64,000 nt of DNA from Azolla caroliniana (taxonomy: Eukaryota; Polypodiophyta): the NCBI GenBank assembly GCA_043228905.1, contig JBHGNT010000001.1:7378001-7442000 (forward strand), read 5' to 3'. Made by a program: the position numbers and the translations under genes. Below, piece by piece: positions 1 through 12,039 of the stretch; position 1 is the first letter of the stretch; each line of letters begins with the position of its first letter. The notes under the pieces are model-generated. The model was not told where the DNA came from. It saw nothing but the letters and a program-made list of their open reading frames with translations, and did not search any database.

Positions 1-31
1 TCATTATCTGAACTTCTATGTATGCCAGGCT

Positions 32-1686
32 ATGTATGTTCGAGTCAAGAGACAAAAGACCACATACTTTATACGTTGCAATCCCTTTGACAAGGTGCAA
101 GACGTCAAGTCCAAACTTCATGCACTCACACATTATGCTATTGGAGATCAACGACTCATACTATTAGACTCGCATCATGTTCTTGTCGATGCATGCATGT
201 TATCTCATCAACAGGTATTTTACCATCATTTAATATTATATTTATGCTTTGTGATATCGTACAAAATGTAGTTTTATGATGATACTCTCTTAATAAGTGC
301 AATATTAATTAGAAGGTTCCCTACTATGTTGAGGATACAAAGCTTGAATGAGAAGTATCATGTTTTTATCCTAATAAATTGCAAGCTTGTAACAAAGCAT
401 GTTTGGGATATACAAAACTCAAAGGAAAATTCTCTTTAGAAAGTAGACTTACATAGCTTTGTAAATATAGGACACGAGACTTTTCTAATGATTCAATCTA
501 ATGACCTCTTTGTATCAAAAGCTCACATTACCGTAATAATCTAAATGTGGCCCCATTCTCATCACATTAAACCTCATTATTTTGATCAATAGAACTAGTG
601 TTTATTGCTACAATTTTTTATGGTTTTGGTTTTGGTAAAATGTCTTCATTCTCTCAAATAAACTCAATATGAATTGTCATTAGGACCGTGCCTGCAACCT
701 TAATGACTAGATATGGTTCATGTCTTCTTTTATAAACTTGGTATTTGAACGTATGTTATATACTTCAATGGCCAAACTCTATTTGGGTGTGACACTAAGG
801 AGAATTATAGATAGTAAATGTTCATGCTTATTGAAAGTAATGGCCATGTAGACATCAAAACCCAATTTATTCAAGTAGGACCCAATATTATGATATATTG
901 ACATACCTTTGGCCTCCTCTCTTATACAAGGGTTTGTCAACTTTCTTGGATGTTTTAAACTCTTCAAAACAAAGCCTAAGGGAAATTGAATAGTTGTAGT
1001 TATTCATATTTGCCCCCATCAAGGATCATGTCTAAATGACCCTAATGTAGTTGGAATAGGTGTATAACTCTAATCTAAGTTACGGATATTGTTGTCAATT
1101 ACTACCTTTAAAACACACTTTGAGGATCATTATTGAATTATTCATAGTTGGAATAGGTGTATGATCCCAATCTAAGTTATGAATGTTGTTGTCAATGACT
1201 ATCTTTGAAACATACTTTAAGCGTTGCTCTTTTCACAATATTTGTTATACGCATGCAATTGGCACATTTACTACGAACATGCTAATGAACAATTGAAGAT
1301 GAAGTAACGTTAGAGACATGCATTATTCCCTATAGAATGGAGATAAAGATGATAAAGTTATTATGTTGTTATATTCAACATGATGTTTTGATTTTGATTT
1401 CCATCATAGCTTCCATATTATTCATATTGAGTAGAGTCAACTTACTTGTACTTTCTTCTACTTAAGCAACTAATCTATGTCAATCTTTTTCCTAGGTTGA
1501 AAATGGATCAGTTTTAGCTTTAACTTTGAGGAAAGGTAAGAAATGTCTATACAAGATTGTGTAAAACAACATGTTTTTTCCTAATTTTATATCTGATAAT
1601 GTTGTTTGCAATTTTGTTTAGGTAATGGGCAATGGGAGGACATAGATATTGCAAACATGAATAATTACAAAGAAGATTCTGATTGA
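32..1686 (+). CDS. Elongin-B-like ubiquitin-fold protein, copy 1 (3 exons)
   Basis: Coding exons 32-214, 1496-1535 and 1622-1686 have GT..AG junctions and give 95 residues. Seen: the N-terminus MYVRVKRQKTTYF, a central QRLILLDSHHVL and, across the splices, VENGSVLALTLRK, then GQWEDIDI and an acidic end. This is the pattern of plant Elongin-B-like proteins (ubiquitin superfold; Arabidopsis At5g57860 type). In animals Elongin B pairs with Elongin C in cullin E3 ligases and in transcription elongation; the plant role is inferred. The start follows an AG/GCT, so a 5'UTR intron probably ends just upstream and the first exon lies outside the window. An AATAAA at 1732-1737 is a plausible poly(A) signal. 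Intron 1 is 1281 bp and intron 2 is 86 bp. It is clearly diverged from the second copy at 20756, but no stop or frameshift is seen. Confidence 0.85.
1048..1225. repeat. Tandem duplication, about 97 bp period, in intron 1 of Elongin-B-like copy 1
   Basis: The block starting ttggaataggtgtat at 1051 recurs at 1148, with TCTAAGTTA and TTGTTGTCAAT conserved in both units. The units are diverged, so it is an old local duplication inside an intron. Confidence 0.75.
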
Positions 1687-1739
1687 TCAATCTCATACAT
1701 CTATGTCAGCACATATAGAGTTTGCTTTAGTAATAAAAT

Positions 1740-3218
1740 ATCTTATCCTTTGCCTATCTTATAAAGAAGATCTAACTTGATCTTTTCCCTCCTTTCATAA
1801 TCCCAAACTTAAAAACATCTGAATTCACTTTTTTGCTTTTTTTTATCTTATTATTCACTTATGTTTTGTTAATCAATGTTTTTATTTATTTATTCACTTA
1901 TGCTTTGTCTCAATGTTTTAATTTGTTTATAGCGGCAGAACAATGTTCCCTTTCTAGTGACTTTGTGACTAAAATATGCCAATTAGAAAGTATGTTATTC
2001 ATGTAAGTGTGCACCGTCATGTCCAAGTGGATTCGATGATTGAATCATTGTCCAAACTTAGATGTGGATAAGTCATGTCCCTCCTAACATTAATCCAAAT
2101 ATGGTCTAACAAATACATGTACGTTCAAGAGATAGGCATGAGTACTCATGAGATAAAGATTCATTCTTGAGGATTTAATCATGAATATGTAAACATTGAT
2201 GATTTAAAGGCTAATTGCATTCCTTAACAATTCATTAATTGATTAATGACAGCTCTGTCCATTTTAATCTTTTAGAACACTTTAATCACACAACCTATTT
2301 GAATGAAACTTTTTATGTCATTCATGCAGTAAAGTTATTCAGCCCATGAAAAAGTGCAATAGTATTAAACTCAATAAAGTGACTCCTCCAAAATATTTAT
2401 CATAAGAAAGGTAAAAAGTACATGAAACTTTGAGAAGCGAATAAAATCTACAAAAGAAAAAGAGAGGTCATGAAAGGGTATGTAATTTATGAATGAGTTA
2501 CTGTAGGTCTAGTCATGATTTGTAATAACAATCCAAATAACATTTCCAAAATATTGTTGTGACATGGTTGAATCAATGGTAGAAATTGGTAGGATTGTGT
2601 TAGATTGGGGACACTACAAAAAGGGAGACATCTTTCATAAGGAAGTAAAGGCATGGATAAGCATTAGGCCAATTGGTTAAGTAGCTATAAAAGAGAAAGG
2701 TTGGCTAATTTATGGGGTTATCTAGATTAGGCATTAAGGGAGTGAGAGCAGACAACGAACTCTCTAATAGTAATGACAAACTTGATTAATTGAAATCAAA
2801 TTTTTATTAGTATTGTGTTCAATGTGGGTTAGCATTGAAACAAGGGTCTAGGAGCAAAGAAACATTATAACGTAATGGGCACATATCGTCCTTCCCTTTT
2901 TATAAGAAAAATGGCGTTGGTTGTGGCAAAATGCCTGCAATGTGTTGGTTGCCTATAAAAATTAATGACATTTCTATATGAAACGCGATGCCAAATTCGT
3001 GCAACAAAACATATTAGTTAGCTCGTGCACTTTTCAAATTAAAAGTAAATAAATCAATTGAAAATTATTGGATTCAAAATCCCCCCCTTTCCATTTATTT
3101 TCTTTTACAAATTGTTGCATGACATTTAGCTTTCCATCTTTAACATTTTTTTAATAAAATAAATCCAAAAGATTGGATTCAAAATCCCCCCATTTTATAT
3201 ATTTTCTTTTATGATCGC
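1740..3218. other. Gene-free AT-rich stretch
   Basis: No reading frame with recognisable protein similarity and no RNA gene were seen between the poly(A) signal of the first Elongin-B-like gene and the repeats at 3.28 kb. The phrase ggattcaaaatccccccc occurs at about 3070 and again at about 3174, suggesting a roughly 105 bp duplicated unit. Confidence 0.5.
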
Positions 3219-3279
3219 TCATGAGGGAGGTGATGACTTAAACACCACAAGAAAAAGAATATGTGGAAGGTTGAGCTCA

Positions 3280-3445
3280 TCTCTATATGCTTTATTCATG
3301 CATTCAGACTTTGTGGCCGGACTATGAATATCCCTTCCTAAGAAAGAGACACACATCAAGAAAACCTGTGCTATATTCACGCATTCAGACTTTGTGGTCG
3401 GAGTATGAATATCCCTTCCTACGGAAAGACACACATCAAGAAAAC
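3280..3445. repeat. Two-copy tandem duplication, 81 bp period
   Basis: The unit beginning gcattcagactttgtgg starts at 3300 and again at 3381. Both are followed by tatgaatatcccttcct and acacatcaagaaaacc. Small open frames across it on both strands repeat themselves and are by-products of the duplication. Confidence 0.85.
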
Positions 3446-3524
3446 CAATGTACTCATGTTCCATGCGCCAATCAATTATACATGTATGGTTGTACAATCA
3501 TTTGTACAATTATACTCAACCATA

Positions 3525-4380
3525 CATGCATATACATACAATCACATACTCAATCGTACATACATACCCATATAATCGAACAAAACACACATACATACAA
3601 TCACACATTTTTAACATATCCATTCATTAGTATAGACAAATGTATATAGAGATGTGATTCTCAAGTGACTGATGGAGGGAGCAACCACCTCCACCCATCG
3701 TGGTGGCTGAAAATATTTAAAAAGGGATATCATCTTTTAAAGACAGAAGTGGAGCACTTGATCTATGGGATCCTTGAACCTCAATCACATTGGTGATCAC
3801 CAATAATACATATGTGATAGACGCAAATGTAAAGCATGTAGGTATCGTGCCAAAACTTTTTCCGAGCTGAACCAACCAATCAACCATATGTAAAGTCATG
3901 CACATGCATACATAATCCATACACATGATTGATCATACATACATACATACATACATACATACATACATACATACATACATACATACATACATACATAAAT
4001 ACAACCAACCAACCATATATAAAGTCATGCACATGCATATACACACAATCATGCATACATAATCTGTACACATTATCGATCATACATACATACTGTACAT
4101 ACAGCCAACCAACCAATGTAAAGTCATGCATGTGCATATACACACAATCATGCATACATAATCCGTACACATTATCAATCATACATACATACATACTGAT
4201 ACATCATACAACCAACCAACCATATGTAAAGTCATGCACATGCACATAAACACAATCATACATACATACAATCATACATACACTGTGCACACATACCATA
4301 CATACACACATACGAATGCCAACATATGTATATATACTCAGACAATCATACATTCAATCGTACATACATACTACTTATGT
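3525..4380. repeat. CATA microsatellite and roughly 100 bp minisatellite block
   Basis: An uninterrupted (CATA)n run covers about 3933-3996. On both sides is a unit of about 100 bp, present about four times between 3863 and 4240. It contains aaccaaccaaccatat, taaagtcatgcacatgc and cacacaatcatgcatac. Irregular CATA/CACA runs continue to about 4375. Frames here encode Tyr/His/Ile/Thr repeats only and were not called as genes. Confidence 0.9.
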
Positions 4381-4829
4381 TATGGACTTAAGAGGACCCA
4401 TCGAGCTTCTGATAGATCTTCTTGCATATATCAGAATTAGGATCTAGAAATCAGCAGCGAATCGGAAACAAGGAAACCGTAATCGGAACTTAGAAAGCTA
4501 GAGCCAATAAGTTTGGATTAGGAATGGAGCATCTTTCGGGGGGTTTGAACTTGGGCCTTGTGTTAAACCATATGGGAGAGTGCAGGGGGAAGATGATGAT
4601 GACCTTTATTCACAGAGGACTCGATGACTGTAACGCCCATCTTGTTGCAGAGGATCAGGTGTGCTCTTCTATATCTCAACAAATCAGGTAGAAACAGAGG
4701 AATCAGTGGGAAGCAAGAAAATCACACTCTGAAATCCTTGACAAAATTGTTGTTTCTTAAAAAAATCTCTATCAAGATTGCATTTCTTGCTATTTCTATG
4801 AAATACAAGATGTATTTGATGTGGTTCAT

Positions 4830-5905
4830 CATTCATGTTAGAAATATTGCAACTTGGAGTGCCCTCATCTCAGGATTAGATCGCCATAGCCAAGCCAGAA
4901 GAGCTCTGAATAGCGTCAGAAAGAAGCAAGAGGAAGGAACCTTTGTTTCTGCTTTAAAATCTTGAGGCAGCATATCATGTGGGGCCCCAAGATGGGAGAA
5001 GAGATACATGTTCATATCATAAAGACACTGATTTATGCAAAAAAATGTTCTTGGTAATGCTTGGATTGACATGACAGATGGATTTTATGTGGTACGTTAA
5101 GGAAATATCAAGAGGTATTTGAAGAGATACTGACGAGAAATGTTTTGACCTGGAATGTTCTTATAACATATTATTCACATCAACATCTTGCAAATAAAGT
5201 CTCAAGTTTCTTCAATCAAATGAGAGATGAGGGCATCACCCGATGTTGTCACTTTTATTAACTGCAGATTAAAAGCTTGTGGAACTTTAGGGTTTCTTGA
5301 GTTTGGAGAAGTATTGCACGCAAATGTGAACAACTGTGGGTTTCTAGAGAAAACTGTTGTGCCTTGTACACCCATTGTTGATATGTGTACTAGGCGTGGG
5401 ATGCTCAAAATGGCAAGACAAGTCGTTCTTTGAGATTCCAAAACTCATATAGTAGCATGGAGTGCATTGATTTCTGGATATCCTGAACATGAACCTTGTG
5501 AAGAAGCTTGGGCATTGCTTTCAACAAATGCAAACTGAGTGCTTTATTCCCGATTTGGTTACCTTTATTTCCATTTTCAAAGCTTGTGGCATCACATGGT
5601 ATCTTCACATTGGAGAGGAGGTCCATGCCAAGGCTGAGACACTAGGTTTATTAGTAAAAAAGGAGGTTATCCTTGTTACTGCATCGGTTGATATATATGT
5701 GAAGCATGGTGCACTTGAAAAAGCACAAAAAGTGTTCCACAAACTTCCGACTCGCTATGTTTCTTCAGGGAATGCACATATGGCTGGGTACACACATTTG
5801 GCTGAGCTGAAGTAGTCATGGGTTTATTCCATCAGATGAAGGCTAAAGGTATGTATTCAAATGCAGTTACTTCCCTCACTTTTGAACCTATGTAATCACA
5901 CAAGA
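4830..5905 (+). pseudogene. PPR gene relic, frameshifted, plus strand
   Basis: PLS-type pentatricopeptide signatures appear in order but in changing frames. VRNIATWSALISG is near 4836-4874, followed by a stop at 4963. A frame with LTRNVLTWNVLI lies near 5130-5165. DVVTFINCRLKACGTLGFLE is at about 5240-5300. From 5489 comes LVTFISIFKACG followed by HGALEKAQKVFHKLP. An intact PPR of this type is a single long exon, as in the minus-strand gene at 25.8-28.2 kb, so several frameshifts and stops within 1.1 kb show decay. Functional PPRs bind organellar RNA; this copy cannot make such a protein. Confidence 0.8.
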
Positions 5906-6179
5906 TTAATGAAGGAGGGGAAGAAGCTATTCTCTAATAAAGAAAAGAAAACACTAAATCACCTATGTTATCCTAATTGTGATGGGAAAAAGGTCATCAT
6001 TTAATTGTTATTCATTCTAGTTAGTGTTTTGGGCAGCATCTCATAAATGCATGAATCTGGAGCTTGGGACACTGGCCTTTGAGAAAACACCTAGAGCTGG
6101 ATGACATATGTGCTTTGGTGTATGTGTGCATGGTAAATAGATATGTCTCATGATATGCAAAGGGGAGTGCATGAGATGT

Positions 6180-8130
6180 CTGCACTGCTACAAGATCCAC
6201 CGACCGGGTACAACTGGGTCAAGGTTCCCAAGTGAGCTCATGTGAGCAACTAAACTTCAGTGGAGTATAGTGGTAAATGGTTGTTTCCATAATCCACCAG
6301 AGGTGGGATCACCACAGAGCATACCTGAATCATATGACCTATGAAGATCAGTATGAAAGCATGATTTGAATATAATTCAGACATTGGGGCCTGGGACATT
6401 GTTGTCTGTCCACAAGTCTCATTCACATTATCCAAGGGGATAATGGAGATCGTTGAGCTTTGCGTATGTGTAATGTAGGGTATTACGCTCCTTAACTTGA
6501 GTTCAATGTTTGTAATCTCGATTATCAGGATCCATGATGGTAGTGCTGGTCTAATAAGGGTTGTGTAGGATGTAACCCTCCTCAATGTGTGAGGCCACTG
6601 TATTAAGCTGATTGGGGGGTTGAGATTATGGCCAATGGAACATAGAAAAAATGTCATTGGTGGTATAAAATGTCATTCATTTAAACTTTAACATCCTCTA
6701 GGTGTCCAACTAAGTTTACAACAATTTGCCATGCATACAGTCAGATAACAAGAGACTGAGTCAGACTATTGTGGACTTGAATTACCCTTCCAGTTCCAAT
6801 GGAAGCCTGGTCAACAAATGCATCACCTCTTCACCTGTGGACCTGTCACATTTCAACATCTTACGTACCAGCCCTACCACCTTCAACTTCGGTTGGAGTT
6901 CCCCCTCCCGCTCCCTGCTACTTCGATGATGACATATTTTACCCTCACCAAAAGTTTTGAGAGCGAAACAAGTGGAGGATAATGCAGTTCTATTATTCGT
7001 CAGAGTGGAATGCCAATCTCTTTGCCGTCCCCTAACCCACATTTGAGTACTGTTAATGTAGACCCATTAGATATACCATCTCACAGGTTTTGGGCGTTTG
7101 ATGCCCTTTGCATGGAACGTGTTGGACGTTCAAGCAGAAGTGCTATGTTGAAGAGGTTTTCAGCCTCTTTTACATGGTTTGACAACTGCCTCATGTAACA
7201 ATGCCCTAGTAAATCATTTGATTCCAACTAGACATCATTCAATTCCAGTACTTGGCCGTTGTGCCAACCACGCAACTGGTCGCTGGACAAGGACTTTAAA
7301 TTGATCACGAAATTGACAATAGTAAAACCTCTCCATAGGCATATTGGACTGTTGGGACATCGCCAATAACCCTGGAATCCTTCAAATGTGAGGGTCGTTG
7401 TGATAGATGACATATCTTGGAACCAGAAATGACTTCACAAAGACATCCAAACAGCTCAATCAACATTTACAACACTATTACTGCTCAGAACCACCCGTGC
7501 CAGCCTCAGCCATCGTAGGGTATCCGAGCCCAGCACCAACAGGCCTGCATAGACCAAACCACTTGCACAGATCAAATGCTATACCACAATTAATACCCAT
7601 GTCACAAGCTCGCCAAAAAACAACCCTCACTTCAACACCAACCCAACCAATGTTCGAGAAGTAAGCACATGGCAATATCTGCAGGCAATCACCCCATGGA
7701 CAGCCCAAAGTGGAGGTAGGAAACAATAGCCAAATGGCGGTAAATCACCAAAATCATAGTTATAGAGAAACTTTCCACAAGACTCGGACTAAAGAGTAGC
7801 TCTGAAATGACTCCCCTGCCCGGTGAAGGAATCAAACATGCTAGATGGACTGACGGATGCGAAGATTCAAACCAACATGGCACCATCAGGATTCAGCCAG
7901 GTCCCAGAATCTCTAACGCGCTTGTAAAGGTTTGCAAAATGCTGAATCGAAAGATGCAAGTCTCCCAGCTGCACATGCAAAAGGTCAGAGCTAGAGGACC
8001 TCATGTCCATGGAAGCAAGACATTGCAAAGCAATTTCCCTTGCCCTTTCACAAAGAGTAAGCTGATTTGGTAAGCCAATACCAAGATCTCTCTGCTTAGT
8101 CCTACTCGTGGCCATGGGCAGTTTACACCC
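6180..8130. other. Unassigned segment of higher GC than its surroundings
   Basis: The stretch looks visibly more GC-rich than its flanks. It has several overlapping medium frames on both strands, the longest on the minus strand (6250-6657, 7228-7413, 7478-7726, 7867-8115). None carries a family signature I recognise. A minus-strand remnant of a mobile element broken by frameshifts is the simplest guess, but I found no reverse transcriptase, integrase or transposase motif and no terminal repeats. Confidence 0.3.
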
Positions 8131-8559
8131 TCGATTCTACCAACAGCAATTGGAAATTGGAAATTGAAGACTGATGAAGAATGGGTTCTTTAGTATCACC
8201 CTAACTGTGTCGTTAAGCTCAAATCATATGCTACACTTCCCATGCCTTTCTTACAACATTACATAGTAAACTTGACAATGGGTACCAAAATAATGTAAGA
8301 TACAAGGAAGATAGACAAAGACTTATTGGCGGCCCTTTTAGAGTGAAAGGACCTAAATAATGTAAGATGACTATAGAAGCCACACCTTGGGCTCTTTGAA
8401 GTCCTCCTTTTCATCACTTTTGATTTAGAGCCTTAATCTTCTTTTCCCTCTCATTTTTGGGTAAAGCACATAGTTACATTAATTGTATGTAAAACCTAAT
8501 GTTACAACTTCTGAATCATTCCCTACCAATGGAATGTAGGTAGAGGGATATCTTGGAAA

Positions 8560-9130
8560 GGCATTAGAAAACGAGAACAAGCACTTCATTAGGAAATGAT
8601 CCCCACATGCTCTAACATCCAAAAATTCCACATGAGAATGCCTTTTAACTTCTCCACATAGGCTTTTGCCCCTTGTTTACCATCAAACATGTAAGCATTC
8701 CACATATTCCAATAGTGCTGCAGTCCCCAATGTCGTAGAAATTAGATCATATCTCTAGCTCGTCGTTTGGACTATTTTTGAAAAATACTAAGCAAAAACC
8801 CATGTTTGAGGCTTCAAATAACAATGGGTTAAGACTTGCCAAATCTTCGATAAGTACCTCCAATGATATGCATTGTAGGGCATTTAATCACTTCAACATT
8901 TAATGAACCTATGTGTAGTGTCCTCCAATGGAATGGTACAAACAAAACAGGTAGTTAACCTTAGCCTTTGTCTCCTTAAGGTGAACCTAATGGGAGCCCA
9001 CCAATCATGACTCTCTATATGAATACCTTTGTACGAAATGGCAAATGTGAATGCAACCACATTGCAATATTTGTTAGTACTTTGCATTTGACTTACATAC
9101 ATTCCACATATTTTTAGCTTTAGGTGATAG
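8560..9130 (-). mobile_element. LINE (non-LTR retrotransposon) 3' ORF relic, zinc-binding RT tail
   Basis: On the minus strand 8893-9102 reads RFTLRRQRLRLTTCFVC followed by THRFIKC. This is the Cys/His pattern (CxxC..HxxxxC) of the zf-RVT region that ends many plant LINE polyproteins. About 190 bases further along that strand (plus 8655-8735) comes YWNMWNAYMFDGKQGAKAYV, the W-rich continuation typical of the same region. Stops and frame changes separate the two blocks, so it is inactive. The fragments at 11.48 and 40.24 kb look related. Confidence 0.65.
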
Positions 9131-9419
9131 CCAAGATAATGATGTCGTTACATGATGATACAATATATTTGTAGTGACCTCTAACAAACGTGTACCTTCC
9201 TTAGACTGTCAATCCACCCAATGCGCACCTCTCCCTCACACATTCCTTAATTAAGCTTTCATGCTCATCTTAAATAAGAGCTTATACCCTAAGTTTCTGT
9301 CTTAGGTATTTGACCTCCCCTCTAATTTATTTTTTTCAAAAGAAAATATCCTTCCATTAGTTTTAAAAAAGGTACATTGGCTACAACACTACTTTCTGTA
9401 GAGATTGTGCAACTATTGA

Positions 9420-9670
9420 AGCCAATCTATACCACAATTCCTCCATCCATCACAAAATCTAATTTCATTTTAGCATGTACAACCAATTCTCCCTTGTTGC
9501 CACATGCTTTCAACATACCATAAAATGTTATCGTATTAGGTAAGAGGAAGCCTTGCACATTCTTATCATGCTCAATATCGCCCAATAACATGGCAGTCCC
9601 TTGTACCACATCTCCAATTAGCGGGAACAAAATAGTCCAATGGTGGTTTCAAACTAATGGGAGCCTACAG
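9420..9670 (-). pseudogene. PPR gene fragment, minus strand
   Basis: The minus-strand frame at 9427-9630 contains LPNTITFYGMLKACGNKGEL, the core of a PLS-type PPR repeat ('PD.VTF..LLKACG..G.LE.G'). It is followed by a degraded VVHAKMKLDFV helix and a stop. Only about 65 residues survive, with no repeats readable either side, so this is an isolated relic and not a gene. Confidence 0.65.
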
Positions 9671-10610
9671 ACATGCCTTTAATGTTATTGCTTCCAACTG
9701 CTGGATTGGTCGAGCGTCATTGGTTGTTTCACCATATTGATTGTTTCTATTGCTCATTGCACAATATAACATCATTTTTGAAGTGTGGGCAATTAGATAG
9801 AGTCACCCTTTGAAACGCACTAAATGTAAGTGATATGCGTGTATATCTCAATGTTATCTATTTTTGGGCAAGTGTTACTCATGGATAAATATTGGATACC
9901 CATTTTTTGGTGATATAAAATCATTGTTCCTCTACTGATTCTCTTTTAGTAATTCCTAGTTATATATTGCAAGTTATATGTATCTAAGTTGATATTTAGA
10001 TTGAATATCAAGTTGCCGAAATTGTGAATTTAGTTTAATTTTGAATTTCTAAGCGTTGCATTCCTTATGCTCTTCAATGGGGTGCTTCGACATTTCATGC
10101 AAGTCATATGGTCGGCATGATGGTTCTGGTGCTAGTTTCCATGGTTGAGGTAAATTTGTCATGTTTAAGTATGTTGCCAATACAAGAGGCATATGAATTG
10201 TGTTCATAATTGAAACTCTATTTTGGTTTTATTTGTTGTGAATTGGATACACAAATTCCCACAATGTGTTTTCATTATGTACCAGTTAATTTGTCAAGAC
10301 CAAACCTATCTATGATAAATATTGTTGTTGAGACCAAACCTTTCTGATTAGATGTTCTTGAATCTAAACCTTTGTGGGTTCCATAGCTTACTTGCTATGT
10401 TTCTATTGTAGAGAGATTAATGGCTATGGCTATGGAAGAGATGTTTAAAGGTTAAAAGTATTGTGTGTGGTTGCATTGTAGGAACTTAAGGACTTAAATG
10501 TTGAAGTTTTCTTAGAGAAAAACTCGGTATGTGTTTGTTTTGGTATTGTAGCAACTTCATGCAGTGAAGTTCTTTCTCAAGTTGAATGTTGTGAATTATT
10601 CTTGCACATC
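9670..10610. other. Gene-free stretch
   Basis: AT-rich DNA with no supported coding region, RNA gene or clear repeat between the PPR fragment and the duplication at 10.6 kb. Confidence 0.45.
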
Positions 10611-10625
10611 ACATGGTATATTCGT

Positions 10626-10860
10626 GTTATGATATATCTTCTGTTAGATATATTGTTTTTCACTTCCATGAAACCATGATATATGCAATGTTACATACGC
10701 ATGTCAAAGAAGATGGCATTGAAGGTGATCCTATTCTATTCTTGTTATGATATATCTTCTATTAGATATATCATTTTTCACTTCTATGAAACCACGATAG
10801 GCAATGTTACATAGGCATGTCAAAGAAGATGGCATTGAAGTTGATCCTATTCTTTGAATG
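10626..10860. repeat. Two-copy tandem duplication, 118 bp period
   Basis: The unit gttatgatatatcttct starts at 10626 and 10744. In both, cacttc.atgaaacca and catgtcaaagaagatggcat follow. The copies differ by scattered substitutions and a short indel. Confidence 0.85.
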
Positions 10861-10894
10861 AAGGTGGTGTGAAGACGCACATACTCTCCACGCT

Positions 10895-11300
10895 CACATA
10901 CATGCAATATACATACAAACAAGCAAACATACATACATCCATACATACAAACAAACACATCCTAAACAAAAGAAATGTAGAAAAGAAAAACAAAAAACAC
11001 AAAATGAAGAACAAAATAAATAAATACTTGTTAAAAAAAGTAAAAACAAAAATTAAACACTACCAACCTATTTTATTGTGACATGTATAGAAATTAGAAT
11101 ACACATCCACATAGATCTAACATGCACATATATAGAACACATATATACACACATTTGCATATATACATACATTCATAGACACATGGCATAATACAATACA
11201 TACAACACATGCAATACAATACAATACATACACATGGAATACAACACAATACATACACGCACATAACATATACATACATACATACATACATACATACAAC
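10895..11300. repeat. CATA/ACACA microsatellite cluster
   Basis: Runs of catacata, caaacaaa and atacaatacat fill most of the interval, with a clean (CATA)n stretch at about 11271-11298. Reading frames here encode Tyr/Cys/Val or Thr/His/Ile repeats with no protein character. Confidence 0.85.
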
Positions 11301-11479
11301 CATGCATAAAATATGCCCAACACATTCAAATAATACAATGCATATTTATATACATTATAGAATTATACATGTGTTTTTCTATGTAAGGGTATTTAAGATA
11401 TGTAGTTGTTGTCAAAATATATATTGACAATAAGGGGGTTTTTTTATTTTTTTTATTTTTAAAGTCAAGATTCACCGTG

Positions 11480-11905
11480 GTATTAATGAAAAGATGCCCA
11501 ACGGCTACAAAGTATCCATACAATCTATTACAACCCTCCTACCCACATGAATGGACATGTCTAGTAGCGGAAACCCTTATGCATGGTCTTTTCAAGACAG
11601 GGGGCGGAAAAGCCATCTTGGTGGAGCATATCTCCATTTTATTTTGTCCCCAAAATAGGTGAAGATCTGTACCTTTTTCAAATTTCTCAAAATTGTTGTT
11701 GCTTGCGAAACACAACATCAGGCTCACCATGTATTGCCTCATATTGACCTTTTAGAGTATGTAGGAGCATCAACCACATCTCCTTGACTAACTCAACTGC
11801 ATTCGGTTTGACATTTTGAAATACACACTTACAACTTACCTTCCATAACATCCAAACTACTAAAGAAGATACCATAGACCAAACCTTGTCTTCTTCCAAA
11901 CAATA
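11480..11905 (-). mobile_element. LINE 3' ORF relic
   Basis: Minus strand 11687-11899 reads SLVVWMLWKVSCKCVFQN followed by ELVKEMWLMLLHTLKGQYEA. This is the W..W..R/K...F segment at the C-terminus of plant LINE reverse-transcriptase proteins. It aligns by eye, nearly residue for residue, with the minus-strand frame at 40.26-40.5 kb (ITLWILWKQRCR, then EIWSEIVATLKSQYDGLKG). It is truncated and interrupted, so an inactive copy. Confidence 0.6.
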
Positions 11906-12039
11906 AGGGAAAAAGGGTTCTAAAATAGTGAAAAAACATGTATAAGGGGTTTATAAAAGATATCTTGAACGCATGTGATACAACCTCTTTATATGTATAT
12001 AGTGGAGCCCCCTGACAATTAGCAATAATTCATCAAAAA

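Noticed and set aside
3880-4250. Overlapping Tyr/His/Cys-rich frames of about 105 codons on both strands
   Set aside because: They are translations of CATA microsatellite and minisatellite DNA; composition is set by the repeat and both strands are open equally.
3280-4380. Regularly spaced repeats resembling a CRISPR array
   Set aside because: Units are contiguous tandem duplications without unique spacers, in a eukaryotic genome with introns.
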